Assembly: GCA_017640785.1 (NCBI GenBank)
Contig: JAEPPZ010000004.1
Coordinates: 190,669 to 254,668, forward strand
Reading direction: 5' to 3'
DNA: 64,000 bases
Source of the DNA: Balneola sp.
Lineage (GTDB): Bacteria > Bacteroidota > Rhodothermia > Balneolales > Balneolaceae
Made by a program: the position numbers and the translations under genes. The notes under the pieces are model-generated. The model saw nothing but the letters and a program-made list of their open reading frames with translations, did not search any database and was not told where the DNA came from. Positions 35,934 to 44,756 of this stretch are shown piece after piece. The stretch's first letter is position 1, and every line of letters begins with the position of its first letter.

Positions 35934-36699
35934 ACTCAAAATTATCAATTACAGGGATAAATTGTTCTTTTGATTTCTCGTAAAGATCATTTGCCAATTC
36001 CTTACGATCATTATTTCTAATTGGTTCATCACCAAAGGTAATTGTACCGTAAATTTTCCTAAGCTTCAATAATTCTATAAGATGTGATGCAAAAGTTATA
36101 TCTCGCCACCAACAAACAGATTCAGAAGCATGTATTTCATCAGATTGTGTTGAGTAACTTATTGTTACATAATGTACAGGCATATTCAGTTCAGCTGGAT
36201 ACGCTAACAAGGATGCTTTAAATGGAATAATTTCTGCCCCCGAAGTGGTTGTGCCTTCCGGAAAAAGTAAAATCCCTTGAGATTCATTTATTCTTTCAGA
36301 TATAAGTTCGTTTACTCTTTTTACATCGGTTCGTTTAGATCTGTCTACAAATAACATTCCCACTGTTTTGGACATAAAACCAAACATAGGCCAACTTAGA
36401 ACCTCACTTTTTGCTATAAAAACACTTTTAGTTTTCGAAATTAACATGAAAATATCAGTATAGCTTAAATGATTGGATACCATAAAGTAAGGAGGCTCAG
36501 GAGGTGTTCCTTTTACTTCAACCCTTAAACCAATGATCAAACACATAACCGCCCCCCACTTATTTAAAAAAAAGGCTCTCCAACGTGTATTATTCAATCC
36601 GAATACAGATGATGGGATACCCATGATGATGAGTAAATAAAAAAAGACTGTCGATATAAGTATCAGGAATAGCTTAAAAAAAGCGGTAATTAATCTCAT
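35923..36699 (-). CDS. 1-acyl-sn-glycerol-3-phosphate acyltransferase-like (PlsC/OlsA/GlsA)
   Basis: 258 residues. An N-terminal membrane helix (about 8-32) is followed by the acyltransferase motifs: NHLSYTD (HX4D), a VDRSKR block and FPEGTTTSG. This family transfers acyl chains from acyl-ACP or acyl-CoA to hydroxyls. It is 16 bp downstream of an OlsB/GlsB-like N-acyltransferase gene; such pairs make ornithine or glycine lipids, with this enzyme adding the second, ester-linked chain. A general PlsC role cannot be excluded. Confidence 0.88.
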   Translation of the reverse strand: MRLITAFFKLFLILISTVFFYLLIIMGIPSSVFGLNNTRWRAFFLNKWGAVMCLIIGLRVEVKGTPPEPPYFMVSNHLSYTDIFMLISKTKSVFIAKSEVLSWPMFGFMSKTVGMLFVDRSKRTDVKRVNELISERINESQGILLFPEGTTTSGAEIIPFKASLLAYPAELNMPVHYVTISYSTQSDEIHASESVCWWRDITFASHLIELLKLRKIYGTITFGDEPIRNNDRKELANDLYEKSKEQFIPVIDNFEYAK

Positions 36700-36715
36700 A
36701 CAGAAATGTAAGAAA

Positions 36716-37492
36716 CTATTTTAAAAATAATGCTCTGGTTTGTTCAGTTATTGTTTCCAGATCTAAAAGAATTAGAAAATCGATAGTTTTAAACTGTCTA
36801 TCTAGAGCCGGAGGGCTACAAACTTTGCATCCAACATCAAGGTATAATCTAAAAAGTTGGGGGATTTTAATTTCTCCTGAAAAAACAAGTGTAGGAGAAG
36901 CTTCACAAACATACTCTTCTTCAACATCAATCAAATAATTTTCGTGCAAATGACCTTCTTTTTGAAGGTAAGTAAAATACGAAAGTCCTTCAGCGGGGTT
37001 TTGACTTGTAATAGAGCAACATCCGAAAAGATATCTCTTTTTTAAAAGCACCATATATTTGGCAAGACCTCTCCATAATAAAAATAAAACACGTCCATTT
37101 CTGTGCTCCTTGTCAATACATGCTCTTCCTAACTCAAATGCATCTGAAAGTATGCTATCCGGAAGAGCATCAATTTTAAATTCATTTGCTGTATAAAATC
37201 CTACTCCTTCTTGTGCACTTTCATTATCCTGAACTCTGTAAGTACCTATTACCTGATTTGTTTTGTTGTTAAGAACTATTAGATGATCACAATATTGATC
37301 ATAAACATCTTCATCCATTTTAGTGTCATAAGACTCCTGAAGACCTTCTCCGAGCTCTACATTAAAAACATAAAACCTTAAACGGAGAGCAGATTCTATC
37401 TCTGCTCTATTCCTAGCTAAACGTACTGAGTATTTACCACTTGAAATTTCCCATTCACTTTTTCTTTCCGTCTTCATGTTTGTGAATTTCAT
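36716..37492 (-). CDS. GNAT N-acyltransferase of OlsB/GlsB type
   Basis: 258 residues. The pattern LRFYVFNVELGEGL near the N-terminus, CDHLIVL, GTYRVQ, FELGRACIDKEHRNG and LFGCCSI is diagnostic for the hemolysin-like acyltransferase group that includes OlsB (ornithine lipid) and GlsB (glycine lipid). These enzymes N-acylate an amino acid with a 3-hydroxyacyl chain. It is first in the leftward locus. The amino-acid substrate cannot be predicted. An autoinducer- or exosortase-linked acyltransferase role is a weaker alternative. Confidence 0.88.
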   Translation of the reverse strand: MKFTNMKTERKSEWEISSGKYSVRLARNRAEIESALRLRFYVFNVELGEGLQESYDTKMDEDVYDQYCDHLIVLNNKTNQVIGTYRVQDNESAQEGVGFYTANEFKIDALPDSILSDAFELGRACIDKEHRNGRVLFLLWRGLAKYMVLLKKRYLFGCCSITSQNPAEGLSYFTYLQKEGHLHENYLIDVEEEYVCEASPTLVFSGEIKIPQLFRLYLDVGCKVCSPPALDRQFKTIDFLILLDLETITEQTRALFLK

Positions 37493-37610
37493 ATTCAGCT
37501 TTTCTAAGTTTTATCTTCTTAAACTAGTAATACAGTATGAAGAAAACTTCACATTTATGTTAACAAATTATAGCTGTTTAAATCAAAATGGTTTGATAAC
37601 TTGAATAGTA

Positions 37611-38399
37611 ATGCTCTACTATAAAGAATATATAAAATCAAAGGACGCCGATTGGGTAGTATTTGTACATGGTGCAGGTGGCAGCTCAAGCATATGGTTC
37701 AGTCAAATAAAATCTTTCAGAAAAGAATTTAACGTACTACTTCTGGATTTACGAGGACATGGCAAGTCGAAAGACCTACTACAAAAATATTATGAGGAAA
37801 ATTATTCCTTTGAAAATATAAGCAAGGATATATTAGAAGTAATCGATCATCTTGAGATAAAAAAAGCTCATTTTGTTGGAGTCTCTTTAGGATCCATAAT
37901 TATTCGTTCACTAAGTGAAATAGCTCCTGAGCGGGTAAGCTCTGCGATTCTTTGTGGTGCAATAACAAGAATGAATATTCGCTCAAGAATTTTAGTTTTT
38001 ATAGGTCACCTTTTTAAAAGAGTAGTTCCATATATGTGGTTGTATAAATTTTTTGCCTGGATAATAATGCCGAGAAAACGGCATGAAAAATCCAGAAACT
38101 TATTTATTGGAGAGGCAAAAAAACTGGCACAAAAAGAATTTATAAAATGGTTCAAATTAACTAATGAAGTTAATCCCCTTCTTAGATATTTTAAAGAAAA
38201 AGAAACCTCTTCGCCCATGCTTTATATTATGGGAGAAGAAGATTATATGTTTTTACCCCCAGTCAAAAACATAGTGAAAAATCATAAATTAGCACATCTT
38301 GAGATAATTGAGGATTGTGGACATGTATGCAATGTCGAAAAGCCTGAGATTTTTAATGAGGTTTCTATAAACTTTATAAAGAAAAATTCGGAAACTTAA
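37611..38399 (+). CDS. Alpha/beta-fold hydrolase
   Basis: 262 residues, cytoplasmic. Oxyanion element VHGAGGSSS, nucleophile elbow GVSLGS (Ser about residue 104), acid region GEEDYMFLPP and catalytic His in EDCGHVCNVEKPE. This set makes it an active esterase/lipase-type enzyme. It is divergent from the aminolipid locus with 118 bp between, so it may hydrolyse a related lipid; this is inference. It ends 1 bp before the convergent secretin gene. Confidence 0.85.
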   Translation: MLYYKEYIKSKDADWVVFVHGAGGSSSIWFSQIKSFRKEFNVLLLDLRGHGKSKDLLQKYYEENYSFENISKDILEVIDHLEIKKAHFVGVSLGSIIIRSLSEIAPERVSSAILCGAITRMNIRSRILVFIGHLFKRVVPYMWLYKFFAWIIMPRKRHEKSRNLFIGEAKKLAQKEFIKWFKLTNEVNPLLRYFKEKETSSPMLYIMGEEDYMFLPPVKNIVKNHKLAHLEIIEDCGHVCNVEKPEIFNEVSINFIKKNSET

Positions 38400-38400
38400 A

Positions 38401-40251
38401 CTAGTTTTCTTCTTTGAACTCTATTTCAGGCTGAAGAGTAAATAGCCAGGTACCGGGATCCCCTTCTTTTCTCATTCGTTTGGTTGTTTCTACAGCTTCA
38501 TCGTAATCTGAAAACGCATAGTACGCAACATAATTAAAACGAGTGCCAGGATGGAAAAGGATTCTGGACTCAAACCCTTGTGAATCTAAAGTACTTGAAA
38601 AATTACTGGCATTCTTAGGCACAATAAATGAACCTCCAATTACAAAGTATTTTAAATCGGAGTTGTCTTCCTGAATTTCTCCCGTCTCTCTTTTTGCCAA
38701 ATACTCATTAAGATCAAAAGCCTTAGGTACAACTACCATCAACTCGGGATCTTTGATTGGCATTGAAAGATTTTTAAGTTCTTCTTTTTGGTTCTCAGTG
38801 AGCTCTTCTTGTTTTTTTATAGGCTTTTCTTCCTCAACCTGTTCTTTCGGAGTCTCCATTCCTTTGATTTCTTCACTGGTAACAGTTGTTGTATCAGGTT
38901 CGTCATCTCTGACAGGGATAATTACTGGATCGGGTTTATCCATCACATAATCCATTTCATTGCGAAAACGATTTCTTTCATCACTAAGAATAGACCCTTT
39001 TGTTCTTAACTTATCGCTCATTCTTTCAGATAAAGTCTTTTCCAGTTCAGCTTGAATAATGATCACTAACTCATTCTCGATTTTGTCAGTAGAATTATAA
39101 CCAAACAGATATTTCAACCCAAAAAACCATCCGGGAAGATCTTTAAGAATAGGTACACCTCTTCTTATCTGTGTTTCAGAAGTTGTATACAATCCAGCTA
39201 CAGCAGTCGCTTCGCCATCCAGCAATAAAGTTTTAGTAGTCACTTCTTGTTTCCTGATAACGGTACTAACTGCATCCGGTTGGGCATTAGATCGCTCGGC
39301 TGCTATATCGAGATGAATAAAAGTACTGTCATTATAATCGATTATCGTTGGAGTAACTGTAAGTATCGTACCCGTGCTGAAAAACTCATCAGTAACGTTA
39401 CCAGCAAAATCTCTTTGTTTTACTGAAAAATCCTGACCATCCTGAATTTTACCTTCTTCTCCATCTACAACTTTAATTGAAGGAGTTGCTATGATACTTC
39501 CCAAATTGTTTGATTCAAATGTGCTAAAAAGGGCCTGAACACTAATTCCAGGACCTATTTCTCCAAGATTGACCAAAGCATTAAACACACTTTGTGAAAC
39601 CTGATTAGCGTTTGATGAACTCACGGACACAAATTGATCTGCAAAAGCCGTTTGAGGAATAGATTCATTAGCGTCAGCACCTATATAATCCTGAACATTA
39701 GCCGGAACATTATTTGTAAGCGTTGACCAATCGATACCAATTTCAGCAAGTGCTCTTTTATTTCCTTCAAAGAAAGTAGCGTTAATTCGTACTTCTCTTG
39801 TATCTATGTTAGCTAAAACATCAGCTGACTCTCCCCCGGTTGAAGCTCCACCCTGTACGTTTCCGGAAGAACCTTCAGATGTCACCTGAGGAACTATAAT
39901 TTCATAATAATCAGGCTTTACAACCAATTGAAGGTTTTGAATTTTCAAAATATAATCCAAAGCTTCTTTCCAATACATTGGCGGTAAACTAACCCCAATA
40001 GAACCGGTATAACCTGATAAATCAACTATGAATTTATTTTCATACTCTTGTGCAAACTGATTAAATATCTCAATTGCTTCAGTATAACTCGTACTTCTGT
40101 CAAAAGTAACTATCTCATCCGGGTTAGTATATTCTCTGAAAGGATTCTTTGTTTGTGCGTTTACATTTTGTGCGAAAATCTGTGTAAAAAAGATTAACAG
40201 TAAAGAAACGCCGAATAATTTTTTAGTAAGCTGCATTGTAAATGATTTCAT
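38401..40251 (-). CDS. pilQ: Type IV pilus secretin (PilQ-like) with C-terminal SPOR domain
   Basis: 616 residues. Signal peptide (LLLIFFTQIFAQNVNA), then an STN/N0-type domain (about 60-125), a short linker and the secretin core (about 150-410): ATPSIKVVDGEEGKI, GTILTVTPTI, GLYTTSETQIRRGVPILKDL and the C-terminal ENELVIIIQAEL. Residues about 540-616 form a SPOR-like repeat (YFVIGGSFIVPKNASNF, then FNYVAYYAFSDYDEAVETTK). SPOR domains bind denuded glycan strands in septal peptidoglycan. The addition at the end of a secretin is unusual. It overlaps pilO/P by 4 bp and closes the operon. Confidence 0.88.
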   Translation of the reverse strand: MKSFTMQLTKKLFGVSLLLIFFTQIFAQNVNAQTKNPFREYTNPDEIVTFDRSTSYTEAIEIFNQFAQEYENKFIVDLSGYTGSIGVSLPPMYWKEALDYILKIQNLQLVVKPDYYEIIVPQVTSEGSSGNVQGGASTGGESADVLANIDTREVRINATFFEGNKRALAEIGIDWSTLTNNVPANVQDYIGADANESIPQTAFADQFVSVSSSNANQVSQSVFNALVNLGEIGPGISVQALFSTFESNNLGSIIATPSIKVVDGEEGKIQDGQDFSVKQRDFAGNVTDEFFSTGTILTVTPTIIDYNDSTFIHLDIAAERSNAQPDAVSTVIRKQEVTTKTLLLDGEATAVAGLYTTSETQIRRGVPILKDLPGWFFGLKYLFGYNSTDKIENELVIIIQAELEKTLSERMSDKLRTKGSILSDERNRFRNEMDYVMDKPDPVIIPVRDDEPDTTTVTSEEIKGMETPKEQVEEEKPIKKQEELTENQKEELKNLSMPIKDPELMVVVPKAFDLNEYLAKRETGEIQEDNSDLKYFVIGGSFIVPKNASNFSSTLDSQGFESRILFHPGTRFNYVAYYAFSDYDEAVETTKRMRKEGDPGTWLFTLQPEIEFKEEN

Positions 40252-41108
40252 CTTTCCACCTTTAAAGTGAATATTTCTTGAATCCCGCCTTTATCTAGGT
40301 TAAAGATAACCTCTCTATTCTTAATATCTATCTCTTTAAGATAACCTAAGTACACCTTATCTCCTGGTTTCAGGATTTTAGTAGTACCTCTTTGGTCTAT
40401 AATAAATATCCGGGTACTAGTTAAACCAATTAATCTGGACTGCTCAATATTGATAAGATTTTCAGTATTTGCAGGTATTGTATTCGTAATTAGTGGTTTA
40501 AGAGGATTGAAAACTGAAACAGTTGGATCCATTCTATATTTTTGATCTAAATCTGCTGCAGTTTCAAAATCAATTTTCTGATAATAGCTATTCAAAACCA
40601 TGCTAAAGTTTACATAATCTCCTGTTGTTTCACCAGTAGCAGGCCTTATACTCACATCTTCAACTTTATTCAGGTATAGACTATTTTCAATTTTATTTAT
40701 AAAAGTAACAAAATCGGCATAAACTCCTGTGCCTACAATTCTACTCCGTAAAATTCCATATTGATTTTGAATTAACGAATCTTGGTATGTAAAGTCATAA
40801 AACAGTTCCAGATTTTCATCATTGATTCCACTCAAATAGTCGTAAACATCATCCGGATTGTTAGATGTATATAATTTTTTGTCATAATTTTGAACGATTT
40901 CTCTTGCCTTGTTATATCGTTCTAATAAAGGAGGGTATTGATCTCTTATATCTGTTTTTGTTACATAATCTTTATTTAAAGATTCAAGCTCTGACGCTAG
41001 CTGGTCTATTTCTGCTTGTTGAACAAATTTAATGTATGAAAATGCCCCACCAGCTATTAATAATAACGTTACAAGTAAAATTAAAGAATTACGAAGAGCG
41101 TACGACAT
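40248..41108 (-). CDS. Pilus alignment protein, PilO-like with C-terminal PilP-like domain
   Basis: 286 residues: one N-terminal membrane helix (about 8-28), a coiled coil (about 30-75), a ferredoxin-like periplasmic domain (about 85-175) typical of PilO, and a C-terminal beta domain (about 230-286; LKPGDKVYLGYLKEID and VIFNLDKGG) resembling the HR domain of PilP. In other bacteria these are separate proteins that link the inner membrane platform to the secretin. The stop overlaps the secretin ATG. Confidence 0.75.
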   Translation of the reverse strand: MSYALRNSLILLVTLLLIAGGAFSYIKFVQQAEIDQLASELESLNKDYVTKTDIRDQYPPLLERYNKAREIVQNYDKKLYTSNNPDDVYDYLSGINDENLELFYDFTYQDSLIQNQYGILRSRIVGTGVYADFVTFINKIENSLYLNKVEDVSIRPATGETTGDYVNFSMVLNSYYQKIDFETAADLDQKYRMDPTVSVFNPLKPLITNTIPANTENLINIEQSRLIGLTSTRIFIIDQRGTTKILKPGDKVYLGYLKEIDIKNREVIFNLDKGGIQEIFTLKVER

Positions 41109-41109
41109 A

Positions 41110-42849
41110 TTACTGGTTACCCCCCAAAACTTCTTTTAGGCCTTTAGCACTTTCAGGTGTATATCTTTCGGGATTGGCCACTACTTGAGTAATTGTGTAT
41201 GTAAAAGAAAAAGCCTCTTGTTCCCTAATTAAAATTCTTTCAACATCCTTTAAAACAGCATTGCTGAACATGTCAGCTATCATTGGAATTCTATTTCTAT
41301 ATAGAGCCACTCCATTTAAATCTATTCCTGAGTCTCCAGTATCAGTAAAATTGGTTAACCATATAGAATCAATATTATCTATTCCTTTATTAATTAAGTC
41401 TAAATTAACAGTCCATGTTAATGTACCTTCGCTCAATTCATCTAAAAGGACTAGTCTGGTTTGTATACCTGCCAACTCAGAGTTAATTCTGTTATATTCC
41501 TGAACCGTATTTTCCAAAACTCTAATTTCCGCTTTCCGACTTGACACATTCTCTCTAAGACTTTCAATTTCAGTAGAGTTACCCAGAAAGAAGTAGTTAG
41601 AGATCGGAAATACTGATATAATTAAAGCTAAAATTAAATATCCATGCCATTGAAGCTTGAAAATCTTCTGGCGATCTTTTACATATGAAGGTAAAAAACT
41701 AATATCCGGATAAGATTGTTTTTGAAAACCTGCATCGGCCCAAGCTAGTGAAATAGCAGAAGTGAACGATGCTACAACTCCGGGGTCAAAATCTTTTGTA
41801 TCAAATATCTCATCATTAAATACAAACTCAGAAACTTCTATATCAGGAAAACGGTCTTCGAAAAATTCAATAGCTGTATCACTTAAACTATTGTTACATA
41901 ATATAATCCTGTCCAAACTGGGTACTTCTCCTGTATCAAGTTGAAATAGGATTTTACTAAACACAGTATTGAGAAACTTTCTAGAAGAGGAACCTTCAGT
42001 AATAATTGGAGAAATAATAAGAAGGTTTGTTCCTTTTAGAAAAATAATTCTACAACTTTCTTCACTGTATTGAACCAGCGCAGTTATGCTTTCCGGGTCA
42101 ACATCATAATTAGCTCTGAATAAACCAACAATTAAGGCCTCATCAGGTAATACTTCATTTATAGTTACTTTCCCACTATAAATAGCTTCTGCTTTATGAA
42201 TTAATTGAAGTACTAACGGATCATCTTCTACAGAAACCAATAACAGTGATCCATCCTCTCTTATACTCGAGGAATAATAATCTTTTCCTTTGGGCGATCC
42301 GTAAAGAGATTCAAGTCGATCATCTACTATGATTTTTAAATCTTTCTTTTTTATTGAAGAAAAGTCAATATCTCGCAGTATTTGGAATATAGTAGAACCA
42401 GAAGGGATATTAACACTCATCTTAACTTTAGATGAGTCTAGGTCATTAAGTACATTATAAATTAAGACTTCATTACTAGCTGCAGTATCTGAATCCGCTT
42501 CAACTGCCATATCATCTACATCAAGAATATCTTCATCACTTTCAAGATCATCTAGATCGAGATCAAGTTCTAACTCTAAGTCAAGATCATCGAGAGTGTC
42601 AGTATCCTGTTCCTGATCATTTTCTAAATCTTCCTCTATACCAAAAATACTTTCGTCTTCAAGATCATCAAAGGCATCAAAAACTTCTTCTTCCTGATTT
42701 TTCGACTCTCCAACTTTATGTGGTGCATTAACAAGCTTGATCTTATCTATTTTTTCAAGTGTTGCCGTTTTTCCTGACACACTTATTCTTGCGATTTTGA
42801 TGGAATCGTCTTCAAGAGAAAATCCAGTATATAATTTAGTTCCAGCCAT
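41110..42849 (-). CDS. PilM/PilN-like fusion with long acidic insert
   Basis: 579 residues. The N-terminus (about 1-40) starts like an actin-like PilM domain. Then comes an extremely acidic stretch of about residues 48-125 with repeats of DLDLELEL type, followed by more of the PilM-like fold (about 135-390). One membrane helix (about 400-425) and a PilN-like coiled coil plus periplasmic domain complete it. This would fuse the cytoplasmic ring protein with its inner-membrane partner. The acidic part may be disordered or bind the ATPase. It lies 1 bp before the PilO/P gene. Confidence 0.75.
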   Translation of the reverse strand: MAGTKLYTGFSLEDDSIKIARISVSGKTATLEKIDKIKLVNAPHKVGESKNQEEEVFDAFDDLEDESIFGIEEDLENDQEQDTDTLDDLDLELELDLDLDDLESDEDILDVDDMAVEADSDTAASNEVLIYNVLNDLDSSKVKMSVNIPSGSTIFQILRDIDFSSIKKKDLKIIVDDRLESLYGSPKGKDYYSSSIREDGSLLLVSVEDDPLVLQLIHKAEAIYSGKVTINEVLPDEALIVGLFRANYDVDPESITALVQYSEESCRIIFLKGTNLLIISPIITEGSSSRKFLNTVFSKILFQLDTGEVPSLDRIILCNNSLSDTAIEFFEDRFPDIEVSEFVFNDEIFDTKDFDPGVVASFTSAISLAWADAGFQKQSYPDISFLPSYVKDRQKIFKLQWHGYLILALIISVFPISNYFFLGNSTEIESLRENVSSRKAEIRVLENTVQEYNRINSELAGIQTRLVLLDELSEGTLTWTVNLDLINKGIDNIDSIWLTNFTDTGDSGIDLNGVALYRNRIPMIADMFSNAVLKDVERILIREQEAFSFTYTITQVVANPERYTPESAKGLKEVLGGNQ

Positions 42850-42853
42850 CTAT

Positions 42854-44107
42854 TTAATAACTTGTCTCACTTAGTAGTTGTACTATTTTCGACTTATTGT
42901 TGGAATAATTAATCGCATTTTCTTTAGAAATTTTACCCTCAGTGAATAATCGTTTCAGGTCTTGCTCTAAAGTATTCATTCCCTTTTCACTTCCTTCCAT
43001 CAACATTTGATAAATTTCGCTGATGTTATTGTTTCTAATCGCTGCTTTTACCGATGAGTTAGCAATTAGAACTTCTTTAGCTAATACTCGCTTACCATCT
43101 AAACTTGGCACAAGTTTTTGACTTATAACACAAGTTAGAACATCTGCTAACCGAGCTCGGACTCGATTCTGCTCTTCAGTTGGTACTTCACCTAATATAC
43201 GCTCTATACTATCCATTGCAGAAGATGTATGCAACGTGCTGAACGTTTTATGTCCCGAATCAGTAATTTCCAGAGCAGTCATTATAGTCTCAGGGTCCCT
43301 GAGCTCTCCAATTACAATTATATCCGGATCTTGACGTAACGCTTGAATAGCTCCAGCTTTAAACGATTCTACATCTCTTCCTACTTCTCTGTGTCTAACT
43401 ACAGATTTAATTGGTCTGTGGATAAGCTCTACAGGAGACGAAATAACAACTATATGAGAGTCTACAGTTCTATTGTTGGCATCAATAATAGTATCTAAAG
43501 TAGAAGATTTTCCGGATCCTGTAATTCCTGTTATTAAACTTAATCCATATTTATAATATTTTAGACTAAGTGCTTTTGCTACTTCTGCGTTAACTCCTAA
43601 GCTCTTAAAAGGACGAATTGTATTATCAATTCGTCTCATATTCATAGCTAGGTGTTCTAAATCAAAGTAAATATCTACTCGAAAACGTTGATTCTTACCA
43701 TTGCCTATATCTATTCCATATGAAAAATCAAGGTTTCGATCTTTTAAAAGCAACTTTCTTTGACTGTTTACCAATATATTTAATAGTAAAAAATCGGTAG
43801 CTTCGACTGAGAAATTCTGGGTACTGTTATCAGGTGATTTGTCCCCAAAGATTCTGTACCAAACTTTTCCTCTACATCCAGCACCACCTAAATCTATATC
43901 TGAAGCCTCATTCTTTAACATTTTAAGTAAAAAACTGTCCAAAACAGATTTTAAATCAATACGAAGCTTTTCAGGTTGGTCATCCAGAATTTGACTCATT
44001 TTTATAAAAAGCTCATCTCCTCTGGCAGTGAAAGGAATTTGCTCAATTAAAGGCGATGTGAGCTTATTAAGGATATGTTCTTTGCTAGCCGTTTGCATAA
44101 ATGTCAT
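42854..44107 (-). CDS. pilT: PilT-like retraction ATPase
   Basis: 417 residues. Walker A ITGSGKSST, the IGELRDPETIMTALE Walker B, His box GHKTFSTLHTSSAMD and the C-terminal ISEIYQMLMEGSEKGMNTLEQDL (AIRNLIREG-like region) are of the PilT kind. The usual Asp box (IEDPIE) reads ISSPVE, keeping only the last Glu. A longer N-terminal domain (about 140 residues) precedes the core. It probably powers pilus retraction; a second motor next to PilB supports true type IV pilus rather than secretion function. Confidence 0.88.
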   Translation of the reverse strand: MTFMQTASKEHILNKLTSPLIEQIPFTARGDELFIKMSQILDDQPEKLRIDLKSVLDSFLLKMLKNEASDIDLGGAGCRGKVWYRIFGDKSPDNSTQNFSVEATDFLLLNILVNSQRKLLLKDRNLDFSYGIDIGNGKNQRFRVDIYFDLEHLAMNMRRIDNTIRPFKSLGVNAEVAKALSLKYYKYGLSLITGITGSGKSSTLDTIIDANNRTVDSHIVVISSPVELIHRPIKSVVRHREVGRDVESFKAGAIQALRQDPDIIVIGELRDPETIMTALEITDSGHKTFSTLHTSSAMDSIERILGEVPTEEQNRVRARLADVLTCVISQKLVPSLDGKRVLAKEVLIANSSVKAAIRNNNISEIYQMLMEGSEKGMNTLEQDLKRLFTEGKISKENAINYSNNKSKIVQLLSETSY

Positions 44108-44181
44108 ATAAAGAAATCATTGTTATAGATGATTTCCTAACAAGAATGTTACATAAATATACTTAAACTGGTGAGTTAATC

Positions 44182-44682
44182 TTACCAGGTATTGTCATTA
44201 AGTAATCTTTTTTTGAGGTTTAGTAACTGTACATTCATGTTACTAATTTTTCTTTGCTGTATTTCGATGATATTCTTTGTAAAAATATTGAACAATTTTT
44301 CCGGTTTTTTCCTAAAGAAATTCAGTGCATCGTATCGTTCATATCTTAATAATATGGTGTCGGTTTCTGAAGTTACTTTAGCCATTCTGCTGTTTTTACT
44401 GAATAAGAAAGCTTCTCCTAGAAAATTACTTTCGGATAATGTTGCTAATTGAATTCCATCTTTCCAAATAGCCACTTTACCAGATGCAACTAAGTACGCA
44501 GAGTTAACATTTTCGGATTCATTAATAATGTTGTCACCAGCCATGTAGCGTTCTTCAACGCCAGTTTGTAAGAACTCCAATACATCTTCATAGTGAAAAT
44601 TCCGCAACAATAAAGGAGGTTCCTTAAGAAACTTCTTTAAGTAGTCAGGCATTTTATCATGGTTTTTTTCTTGCATATCCAT
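44182..44682 (-). CDS. Cyclic-nucleotide-binding domain protein in pilus operon
   Basis: 166 residues: a cNMP-binding fold (about 28-120: MAGDNIINESENVNSAYLVA, GKVAIWKDG, LGEAFLFSKNSRMAKV) and a C-terminal helix. The phosphate-binding cassette (FLGEAFLFSKNSRMAKV) keeps GE and an Arg. There is no DNA-binding helix-turn-helix, so it is not a Crp regulator. By its place between pilB and pilT it may adjust the motors to a nucleotide signal, similar in idea to PilZ or FimX control. Confidence 0.8.
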   Translation of the reverse strand: MDMQEKNHDKMPDYLKKFLKEPPLLLRNFHYEDVLEFLQTGVEERYMAGDNIINESENVNSAYLVASGKVAIWKDGIQLATLSESNFLGEAFLFSKNSRMAKVTSETDTILLRYERYDALNFFRKKPEKLFNIFTKNIIEIQQRKISNMNVQLLNLKKRLLNDNTW

Positions 44683-44756
44683 TTGTTTTCTTCCCCGTAC
44701 ACTAAATATCGCTAAAATGATTAACTAATATTTAATAAGTTATCTAATATTTCAAA

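Noticed and set aside
38753..39009. Two rightward frames inside the secretin gene
   Set aside because: Composition is complementary to the acidic linker of the secretin; no start signal or homology.
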